From the NCBI GenBank assembly GCA_051005875.1, contig JBPCIX010000008.1, positions 1-12,505 of the forward strand: a stretch of DNA of 12,505 nt, read 5' to 3'. The notes under the pieces are model-generated. The model saw only the letters and a list, made by a program, of their open reading frames with translations, was not told where the DNA came from and made no database searches. Source of the DNA: JBPCIX01 sp051005875. GTDB taxonomy: Bacteria > Actinomycetota > CADDZG01 > JAHWKV01. The position numbers were made by a program, and so were the translations under genes. Every line of letters starts with the position of its first letter. Position 1 is the stretch's first letter. Shown here piece after piece: positions 7,304 to 12,505 of this stretch.

Positions 7304-7594
7304 CGGTTTCAGTTTGGTTAGTGCGACAGTAATCTCCGTTAACTCCGGCCGGCTCGGCCCCCCCGCCGCCGCGAGACATTCTCTAAAAACCTGTGTGGCG
7401 GCGGCTATGGCGCCCTCTGCGTTTGCGGCGTCAATGCAAAAGGCCGCTGATACCGTTTCAGCCTGCGCGTCTTGACTGACCACGCCCGTCTTAACGCGCC
7501 GTTCAAGCGCGGAAAACAGCAGGTCTCCGAAATCTTTGCTAGCGGCTCTGGCGCCTACTCTGGCGGTGAGATCCGTATCGAATTCAACTTTCAT
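7286..7594 (-). CDS. Small partner protein of a HicA-like gene, putative antitoxin
   Basis: A 102-aa protein if translation starts at ATG 7594, which overlaps the stop of the upstream HicA-like gene as ATGA (7591-7594), typical of translational coupling. An ATG at 7618 would add eight residues and lengthen the overlap, which is less likely. The sequence starts with a strand (MKVEFDTDL). After a polar middle part it has a strand-helix unit (VSAAFCIDAANAEGAIAAA, then QVFRECLAAAG), compatible with a small alpha/beta ferredoxin-like fold. I do not recognise a HicB or ribbon-helix-helix DNA-binding domain. In Actinomycetota, HicA-like genes are often followed by short proteins of this type, so a partner or antitoxin role is inferred from position, not from a known domain. 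The stop codon (7286-7288) lies inside the readthrough tail of the convergent NHL gene. Confidence 0.65.
   Translation of the reverse strand: MKVEFDTDLTARVGARAASKDFGDLLFSALERRVKTGVVSQDAQAETVSAAFCIDAANAEGAIAAATQVFRECLAAAGGPSRPELTEITVALTKLKPSAQTA
7289..7309. terminator. Possible bidirectional terminator hairpin between convergent genes
   Basis: CCGTC (7291-7295) and GACGG (7302-7306) form a 5-bp stem with a TGAGCT loop. A G-T and an A-T pair extend it outwards. Only a short T run follows on the plus strand. It lies at the meeting point of the NHL frame and the minus-strand operon, where a shared terminator would be expected. The stem is short, so this is weak support. Confidence 0.25.
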
Positions 7595-7806
7595 GTGCGC
7601 CTGCCTGTTGGGGGCCACTCAAACCCAGCCCTGCGCATCCTGGCAACGGTCTTCGGTAGCCATCGGGCGTCGCTCGGCGTACCACCGATCGTCACAATAG
7701 TTTCGCCGTCTGGGGCAAAGAGCTGTACATGACTCTTCATAGTAGTCTCCGCCTTCCACCCCTGCCGCTTTGCCTCTTCCACAATTCGCCTGACATCCTT
7801 GTTCAT
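7591..7806 (-). CDS. HicA-like toxin family protein
   Basis: A 71-aa basic protein with the HicA (YcfA) double-stranded-RNA-binding-like pattern. An N-terminal helix (VRRIVEEAKRQGW) is followed by strands carrying the likely active His in KSHVQLFAPDG (H26), then TIGGTPSDARWLPKTVARM and RRAGF. HicA proteins are ribosome-independent mRNA interferases neutralised by a partner encoded next to them. Known family members have a Gly or Ser before the catalytic His; Ser25-His26 fits. The length matches the family. The gene is first in a two-gene operon with the overlapping partner gene downstream, and is divergent from ilvD. Toxicity itself cannot be judged from sequence; many actinobacterial and phage HicA-like proteins are untested. 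Confidence 0.72.
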   Translation of the reverse strand: MNKDVRRIVEEAKRQGWKAETTMKSHVQLFAPDGETIVTIGGTPSDARWLPKTVARMRRAGFEWPPTGRRT

Positions 7807-7919
7807 TCGCCGATTCTCGCGGGCCCCACCGACACTGTTTTACTGTGGAATGCCTTGGTCCGGCGGGCGGGGCCGTCCGCGGGGTCGGTCTGGCGGTTGC
7901 GGGTTATTCTTGATCTCTC
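7807..7919. promoter_or_regulatory. Divergent promoter region between hicA-like gene and ilvD
   Basis: These 113 bases must drive both genes. A -10-like TATTCT at 7905-7910 lies 9 bases before ATG 7920, and no Shine-Dalgarno is seen, so ilvD may have a leaderless or nearly leaderless transcript. No good -35 box is visible. A 6-bp stem with one G-T pair (7863-7868 with 7875-7880) lies upstream and may be chance in this GC-rich stretch. I see no T-box or leucine/valine/isoleucine leader peptide. Confidence 0.3.
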
Positions 7920-9620
7920 ATGACTGACGATCTTTCGATGAAGCCTCGCAGCAGGGACGTGACCGAGGGGCCCCAGCGGGCGCCTGCCCGAGCTTATCTC
8001 CGTGCAATCGGGATGGGTGACGAAGATTTCCGCAAGCCCATCATCGGTGTCGCCTCTTCTTGGAACGAGGTTACACCTTGCAACATGCATCTCGACAAAC
8101 TTGCCGACCGGGCAAAGGCCGGGGTCCGAGAAGCCGGCGCGTATCCGATTGAATTCACCACGATTGCCGTTTCCGACGGCGTCGCGATGGGGACCGAGGG
8201 CATGCGGGCCTCCCTTATGTCGCGAGAGGTCATCGCCGATTCGGTGGAACTTATGGTCCACGCCGAACGATTCGACGGTGTGGTGACGATACCCGGCTGC
8301 GACAAGAGCCTTCCGGGCATGGTGATGGCTGCCGTCCGGCTCGATCTCGCTAACGTTTTTTGTTACGGCGGCAGCATCATGCCGGGCCGCTGGCGCGATA
8401 AGGACGTGACCATTCAGGACGTTTTCGAGGGAGTCGGCGCCCACGCCGCTGGGAAGATGAGCGAAGAAGACCTACACGACCTCGAGGCCTCAGCTTGCCC
8501 CGGCGCCGGATCGTGCGCCGGCCACTACACCGCCAACACCATGGCGGCTGCCGTCGAGGCGTTGGGGCTCGCTTTGCCGGGGAACGCATCCCCTCCGGCG
8601 ATCAGCCAGCGCCGCGCCGAGATGGCCTTCAATTCTGGGTTGGCCGTTGTTGAACAGCTGAAGTCTGGACTTCGCCCCCGCGATATCGTGACCAAAAAGG
8701 GCATCGAAAACGCAATATCTGTCGTTATGGCGACGGGAGGATCGACCAACGCCGTGCTGCATCTGCTTGCAATTGCCCACGAAGCGAACGTTGACCTGGA
8801 GCTTGAAGATTTCGACCGGATTTCTCGGAAGACCCCGCACATAGCCGATCTTCGCCCCGCAGGGCGGTTTGTCATGGCCGACCTCGATCGCGTCGGCGGG
8901 GTCCCCTTCGTGTTGAAGGAATTGCTCGACGCCGGCCTGCTGCACGGCGACGCCATGTGCTGCAACTCTAAGACCATGGAGGAAAATCTTCGCAGCGTAG
9001 GCAAGCCAGACGGCGAGGTTGTCAGACCGTTGACCAATCCAATTCATCCAACCGGCTCAATTGTCGTGTTGCGGGGCTCGCTTGCGCCGGAAGGGTCCGT
9101 TTGCAAAGCGGTAGGCATGGAGGACAGTGTGTTTGAAGGCAAAGCTCGAGTCTTCGATTCTGAGCCGGATGCTTTCGAAGCCGTGATTAAAGGAAAAATC
9201 AACAAGGGCGATGTAGTAATCGTTCGATACGAAGGGCCAAAGGGGGCCCCCGGCATGCCTGAGATGCTGGCGGTCACCGGCGCCATATTCGGTGCTGGAA
9301 TGGGCAAGGATGTGGCGTTGATCACCGACGGGCGTTTCAGCGGGGCCACGCACGGATTCTCCGTAGGCCATGTCGCCCCCGAGGCGACCGAAGGCGGCCC
9401 GATTGCTCTCGTAAAAGAAGGCGACCGAGTGGTTCTGGATGTTCCTTCCCGGCGTCTCGATCTGATGGTCGATGAAGCTGAGTTGGAAAAACGCCGCTCG
9501 AATCTTAAGGCTCACGCGCCGAGATACACCTCGGGCGCCATGGAAAAGTATGCCCGCACAGTTTCGTCCTCGGCTCTGGGCGCGGTCACGACCCGAAGAC
9601 CCGCCTTCCGGGGTCAGTAA
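7920..9620 (+). CDS. ilvD: Dihydroxy-acid dehydratase
   Basis: A 566-aa protein matching IlvD/Edd family length. It dehydrates 2,3-dihydroxy-isovalerate and 2,3-dihydroxy-3-methylvalerate to the 2-keto acids, the third common step of valine, leucine and isoleucine synthesis, in the cytoplasm. Iron-sulfur ligands are visible at C54 (SWNEVTPCN), C127 (IPGCDKSLPGM) and C199 (CPGAGSCAGHYTANTM), the pattern of [2Fe-2S] dihydroxy-acid dehydratases. D86 (VSDGVAMGT) and D128-K129 correspond to the metal site with the carbamylated Lys. The C-terminal GRFSGATHGFSVGHVAPEA block carries the active-site Ser. The start at ATG 7920 gives the usual short leader before KPRSRDVTEG; ATG 7938 is an alternative, and neither has a ribosome binding site. 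No other ilv genes are in the window. The product appears intact. Confidence 0.97.
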   Translation: MTDDLSMKPRSRDVTEGPQRAPARAYLRAIGMGDEDFRKPIIGVASSWNEVTPCNMHLDKLADRAKAGVREAGAYPIEFTTIAVSDGVAMGTEGMRASLMSREVIADSVELMVHAERFDGVVTIPGCDKSLPGMVMAAVRLDLANVFCYGGSIMPGRWRDKDVTIQDVFEGVGAHAAGKMSEEDLHDLEASACPGAGSCAGHYTANTMAAAVEALGLALPGNASPPAISQRRAEMAFNSGLAVVEQLKSGLRPRDIVTKKGIENAISVVMATGGSTNAVLHLLAIAHEANVDLELEDFDRISRKTPHIADLRPAGRFVMADLDRVGGVPFVLKELLDAGLLHGDAMCCNSKTMEENLRSVGKPDGEVVRPLTNPIHPTGSIVVLRGSLAPEGSVCKAVGMEDSVFEGKARVFDSEPDAFEAVIKGKINKGDVVIVRYEGPKGAPGMPEMLAVTGAIFGAGMGKDVALITDGRFSGATHGFSVGHVAPEATEGGPIALVKEGDRVVLDVPSRRLDLMVDEAELEKRRSNLKAHAPRYTSGAMEKYARTVSSSALGAVTTRRPAFRGQ

Positions 9621-9623
9621 CCG

Positions 9624-9636
9624 GGGGTTCGACCCC
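9624..9636. terminator. Short hairpin after ilvD
   Basis: GGGGT-TCG-ACCCC forms a 5-bp GC-rich stem four bases after the ilvD stop. There is no following T run, so intrinsic termination is doubtful. The adjacent long palindrome (9641-9799) could also act as the 3' end structure. Confidence 0.25.
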
Positions 9637-9640
9637 TAGA

Positions 9641-9799
9641 GTGCCCTGACCACTAACCTTCGGGGTGTTTGGCGGCGTGAGGCGGCGCCATGCTGCGTTC
9701 TCGGTCGCCCCAATACGATCCGGTATTCGGACTCCCTGCGGCCTTGCCTGGCACCACCTCACGCGCCCCAAACCACGCAAACGTTAGTGGTCAGGGCAC
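9641..9799. repeat. 159-bp palindromic MITE-like element, copy 1
   Basis: The left end GTGCCCTGACCACTAAC (9641-9657) is a perfect inverted copy of 9783-9799. Inside these 17-bp ends the arms keep pairing with a one-base shift, for example GTTTGG and CGTGAGG-x-GG-x-GCCA on the left against the matching complement at about 9747-9777. Many differences are G-T compatible. A central inverted repeat AATAC/GTATT (9712-9716, 9723-9727) is centred at about 9719.5, so the whole unit can fold as one hairpin with arms of about 78 nt. It has no coding capacity. Noncoding, small, with perfect terminal inverted repeats, it fits a MITE or similar non-autonomous palindromic element. No clear target-site duplication flanks it, although AGTGCCC occurs at the left end (9640-9646) and again at 9804-9810. 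A structured RNA or terminator is the alternative. Confidence 0.8.
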
Positions 9800-9848
9800 A
9801 ACCAGTGCCCCATCGGCATTACCACTTTGCCGCCTCACCGGCGGCCCA

Positions 9849-9867
9849 CCCGGTTACGCTAACCGGG
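9849..9867. promoter_or_regulatory. Perfect 8-bp palindrome upstream of the transporter operon
   Basis: CCCGGTTA-CGC-TAACCGGG is a perfect inverted repeat with a 3-base centre, 54 bp before the start at 9922. It could be an operator for a dimeric repressor or an RNA hairpin in the leader. A second stem, GCCGCC/GGCGGC, lies just upstream (9829-9845). No known Mg riboswitch (M-box) architecture is recognised. Confidence 0.5.
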
Positions 9868-9921
9868 ACATTCGAAAACCGCCAGTAGCGCCAGACTTGT
9901 TCGATCAGGATTTCAGACATC

Positions 9922-11184
9922 ATGCGGATTCCAACTTTGCCCCGAAACTTCACACGCTTGATCTCGGATCGGCTTGGCCTCATGTTCAAGGCCCAGGCGA
10001 CCAACGCTCGGCAGGGGCTTGCAGCCCTTTTGGTGTCGTCGACGGGAGACATGGCCGCGGGGCTTGCTCTCGGCTTCATGACGGGCACCCTCGAGCGTTT
10101 GCCGGGCCTTATAGTTCTGGTTCCGGCCGCCATTGGGATGCGTGGCAACATTTTCGGCGCACTCGGCTCGAGGCTCGGAACGGCCACTCATACCGGCGAG
10201 TACGACGGTCGTCTTAAGCTGAAGCTCAGAAGTGTCGGGGGACAAAATGTGCTTGCCTCGGCGCTGCTCACCCTTTACATTTCGATTGCTCTGGCGGTGC
10301 TTGCGAGGGAAACGGCGCGGTTGTTTCATGTAACGACCATCCCCATGCTCGACTACCTGACTGTGTCGGTGGTCGGCGGATTGATATCAAGTCTTTTCGT
10401 ATTGGGGATCACGGTTGCCGTGGCTTCCGTATCGGTTCGGCGCGGATGGGACATGGACAATGTCTCTTCGCCTATTGTTACGGCCGCCGGTGACCTGGTG
10501 ACACTGCCGGCCTTATGGTTGGCCACTTTCTTATTACCGATCCCTCACTTTTCCGAGACCGTGGGGGCCGGGAGCTTGGTGGCTGTTGTTCTGGCAACGC
10601 TTTACATTTTTCGCCATCAGGAAATGCGACTCTTGCACAAGATCGTGAAGCAGAGTTTTTTCATTCTGGTGATCGCCGGGCTTGTCGATGTTGTCGCCGG
10701 CTTGACCATCGGCCAAAGGCTTGAGCAATTCTTGGTCTTCCCCGGCATTTTGGTGCTGATCCCGCCATTTCTTGAGGACGCCGGGGCTCTTGGTGGGATA
10801 CTTTCAGCCCGCCTGGCCTCGAAACTGCACCTCGGCTCGATCGAGCCCCGGACGGTTCCAGGCCGGGGGAGCTGGGAGGATATTGCGCTCACCTATATGC
10901 TGGCCGTTCCCGTTTTTGGGTTAGTCGGACTTACGGGAACGCTTGTTTCGCATGCGGTCGGCCTGGCCACACCCGGTCTGGGCTTGATGGTGGGACTCAC
11001 CTTGATTGCGGGGGCGATCGCCACGACAGGGGCGGTTTTTGTTGCTTATTACAGCGCAGTCACCAGCTTTCGCTTCGGGCTGGATCCTGACAATTTCGGG
11101 ATTCCCCTTGTCACCAGCAGCATGGATCTGGTGGGGGCACTGGCGTTGATTGCCACAATGGTTATCCTCGGTATTGCGAAATGA
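9922..11184 (+). CDS. SLC41/MgtE-like divalent-cation transporter (COG1824 type)
   Basis: A 420-aa integral membrane protein with about ten hydrophobic segments and no cytosolic CBS or N-domain, unlike classical MgtE. It is an internal duplication of the MgtE/SLC41 membrane unit. The first half has VPAAIGMRGNIFGALGSRLG (about 67-86) and DMDNVSSPIVTAAGDL (D177, D179, D191). The second half has IPPFLEDAGALGGILSARLA (from 280) and DPDNFGIPLVTSSMDL (D388, D390, D402). Paired Asp residues with identical 14-residue spacing in both halves are the family's ion-path signature. The likely role is Mg2+ or another divalent-cation movement across the cytoplasmic membrane; direction and ion cannot be read from sequence. 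The start at ATG 9922 is supported by AGGA at 9907-9910, a long 11-base spacing. Its stop overlaps the start of the next gene as ATGA, so the two are co-translated. Confidence 0.88.
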   Translation: MRIPTLPRNFTRLISDRLGLMFKAQATNARQGLAALLVSSTGDMAAGLALGFMTGTLERLPGLIVLVPAAIGMRGNIFGALGSRLGTATHTGEYDGRLKLKLRSVGGQNVLASALLTLYISIALAVLARETARLFHVTTIPMLDYLTVSVVGGLISSLFVLGITVAVASVSVRRGWDMDNVSSPIVTAAGDLVTLPALWLATFLLPIPHFSETVGAGSLVAVVLATLYIFRHQEMRLLHKIVKQSFFILVIAGLVDVVAGLTIGQRLEQFLVFPGILVLIPPFLEDAGALGGILSARLASKLHLGSIEPRTVPGRGSWEDIALTYMLAVPVFGLVGLTGTLVSHAVGLATPGLGLMVGLTLIAGAIATTGAVFVAYYSAVTSFRFGLDPDNFGIPLVTSSMDLVGALALIATMVILGIAK

Positions 11185-12359
11185 ACGAAGACCAACCACG
11201 AACACTCAAGGCGATGCTGGCCGAGGCGAAAGACACCTCGGAGCTTATGCTCGATTTGGCTCATGCCGGATTGTTCTACGACGACAGAGATCTATCGGCC
11301 GAGGTTCTCGAGCTAGAAGACGAAATGTCCCGGATGGTTCACAGAATGCGGGAAGTGTGCCTGCTGGCCTCGAGGAGTCCCTCCGACGCCGCGGGGCTGG
11401 CGTCGCTGCTGCAAGTGATGTCGTCTATTGAGTTAATCGGCAATCAGGCGGTTGATATAGCCAAGATCGTGCTGGACTCGTTGGGCATTCCCGCAGAATT
11501 GCGGGCCGACCTAGCTCAGGCCGAGGAGATCGTGGACAGAATCGCCATCCAAGATAGTTGCGAGTTGCAGGGCAGAAGCATCCGGGACCTTGAAAAGGCC
11601 GTTGAGGAACTACGTGTGATCGCGATCAGGCGCGGCCCCCGCTGGCTGTTCGATCCCGACGACGAAGGCATGCTGAATTCGGGCGACATCGTGGTGGTAC
11701 GTGGCGAATGCGAGGGCCTGCCTGAAATTCGAAGGCTCGCCGGCATGGCTGCCAAACCGTCCGTAGCGCAAGGGGACGTGAGCCTGTGGGAACTTGACCG
11801 GGCCGTGGACACGGTTGTGGAGATGAAAAATTTGTCGGAAGTGTCGGTCGGCCTCGCTTACGCGGCCGTCCTGTTCAATGACAGGGCTCTTGCAGCAGAG
11901 GTCAGCCGGATGGAAGATCGCCTCGACGACATGCGAGAAGCTCTGGAATCCTGGGTCCTGGACGCGGCGACCGATGCCCGTTCCCGGCCGGCGCTGCGCG
12001 GCTTACTTCACCTCGCAGTTGCATCGGAAAACATCGGCGACGCGGCCCAGGCCATGGTTTGGCTTATCGAGCGCGACGAGGAACTTCACCCGATCATCGC
12101 CGAGGCCCTGGGCGAGGCTGAAGATGTTGTCGACGAGCTGACCGTCTCAGAAGGATCGTTTGCCGAGGGCAAATCGATCGACCAGCTGGATCTCCGCGGA
12201 ATGGCCCCCCTGGCCCTGGCCCGTCAGGGCCGGTGGCAATATCAGCCCCGGCCTAAAACAATGTTACGCAGCGGGGACCGGCTAATTTTCATAGGGCCCT
12301 CCGAGACAGTTGAGCACCTCGAATCTATGCTCGATTCCGCCGTCGAGGCTCAACCCTAG
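11181..12359 (+). CDS. Duplicated PhoU-TrkA_C (RCK_C) protein, likely regulator of the cation transporter
   Basis: A 392-aa soluble protein made of two similar halves with a period of about 197-199 residues. Each half has a helical PhoU-like part (LAHAGLFYDDR at 26-36 and LAYAAVLFNDR at 225-235) followed by a TrkA_C/RCK_C domain (ending in MLNSGDIVVVRG at 164-175 and MLRSGDRLIFIG at 361-372). This is the COG3273 architecture, repeatedly found beside COG1824 transporters in archaea and bacteria. No membrane segment and no NAD-binding RCK_N domain is seen. The ATGA overlap with the transporter gene argues for a stoichiometric cytosolic partner. RCK_C domains of other transport systems bind ions or nucleotides such as c-di-AMP; ligand binding here is inferred only. 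A separate role in phosphate signalling via PhoU is less likely, because no pst genes are present. Confidence 0.87.
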   Translation: MNEDQPRTLKAMLAEAKDTSELMLDLAHAGLFYDDRDLSAEVLELEDEMSRMVHRMREVCLLASRSPSDAAGLASLLQVMSSIELIGNQAVDIAKIVLDSLGIPAELRADLAQAEEIVDRIAIQDSCELQGRSIRDLEKAVEELRVIAIRRGPRWLFDPDDEGMLNSGDIVVVRGECEGLPEIRRLAGMAAKPSVAQGDVSLWELDRAVDTVVEMKNLSEVSVGLAYAAVLFNDRALAAEVSRMEDRLDDMREALESWVLDAATDARSRPALRGLLHLAVASENIGDAAQAMVWLIERDEELHPIIAEALGEAEDVVDELTVSEGSFAEGKSIDQLDLRGMAPLALARQGRWQYQPRPKTMLRSGDRLIFIGPSETVEHLESMLDSAVEAQP

Positions 12360-12363
12360 TACT

Positions 12364-12505
12364 AGTGGCCCGTCGCGGAAATTCCTGTGGCATCAGGACG
12401 CCCCGGAATCCACGATCGCTGCGTTGCTCGTCGGTTTCATACTGCCTGTATGCGCCCTCCTCGCGCCTTGCGCTCGTGGCCCCGGAACGCCCTGATATCC
12501 ACATG
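12364..12505. repeat. Palindromic MITE-like element, copy 2, running off the window
   Basis: This element is centred at about 12445 on CATAC-TGCCT-GTATG (12438-12452). Its arms pair outwards: TGTGGCATCAGGACG and CCCCGGAATCCAC (12386-12413) match the complement of 12474-12503 with few changes. It shares landmarks with copy 1 at the same distances from the centre: GCTGCGTT (12418-12425; copy 1 at 9692-9699), CTCC (12457-12460; copy 1 at 9732-9735) and CCTTGC (12466-12471; copy 1 at 9742-9747). If symmetric and starting near TAGTGGCCCGTC (12364), it would be about 160 bp long, like copy 1, with its right end outside the window. The exact left end is uncertain. It starts almost directly after the stop of the upstream gene. 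Confidence 0.7.

Noticed and set aside
9623..9636. GGGGGTTCGACCCC resembles a tRNA T-arm.
   Set aside because: The 7-base loop and 5-bp stem do not fit when the loop is placed on TTCGA, and no acceptor, D-arm or anticodon arm is present upstream.
9641..9799. An integron attC site, because of ACTAAC and GTTAGT in opposite orientation and the long imperfect palindrome.
   Set aside because: The seven-base ends do not match the RYYYAAC/GTTRRRY consensus, pairing continues outside those words, and no integrase or cassette-like gene is nearby.
9690..10217. A 175-codon plus-strand open frame starting at ATG 9690.
   Set aside because: It begins inside the palindromic element and runs out of frame across the start of the transporter gene; the translation is low in recognisable structure.

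Overview
The window looks like chromosomal DNA from a moderately high-GC bacterium, most likely an Actinomycetota lineage. The evidence is the N-terminus of a DUF222/13E12-type protein, a family strongly expanded in that phylum; several genes without a clear Shine-Dalgarno sequence, which suits frequent leaderless starts; and large secreted Kelch and NHL proteins with C-terminal membrane tails. The phylum call is an inference from gene content. No rRNA, tRNA, CRISPR array or intact insertion sequence was found.

Left part (1-1400): two minus-strand genes, an edge-truncated DUF222/HNH-type protein (1-190) and a NarL/LuxR-type response regulator (366-1034) whose phospho-acceptor Asp is replaced by Glu. 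A 366-bp divergent intergenic region with repeated AAGGTCTA words separates the regulator from the next genes.

Middle part (1401-7303): three plus-strand genes in tandem, 76 and 67 bp apart, for exported proteins: a 210-aa Ig-like protein, an 804-aa Kelch/IPT protein with paired cysteines, and an 848-aa NHL-repeat protein. The first two end in a linker, one membrane helix and a basic tail. The NHL gene ends at a TAG, but the same frame stays open for 54 more codons and encodes exactly such a linker, helix and Arg-Arg tail. The anchor has therefore been cut off by one amber codon, or is made by readthrough.

Convergent to these is a two-gene minus-strand toxin-antitoxin-like operon (7286-7806): a HicA-like protein and a non-HicB partner joined by an ATGA overlap. 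Divergent from it is ilvD (7920-9620), encoding dihydroxy-acid dehydratase of branched-chain amino acid synthesis.

Right part (9621-12505): a translationally coupled operon of an SLC41/MgtE-like divalent-cation transporter and a duplicated PhoU-TrkA_C (RCK_C) protein, probably a transporter and its cytosolic regulator. It is flanked by two related palindromic elements of about 160 bp (9641-9799 and about 12364 to beyond the window end). Each can fold into a single long hairpin, and they share a conserved central core. They look like a miniature inverted-repeat (MITE-like) family. These elements, the interrupted NHL anchor and the surface-protein cluster with its atypical regulator are the most interesting points.
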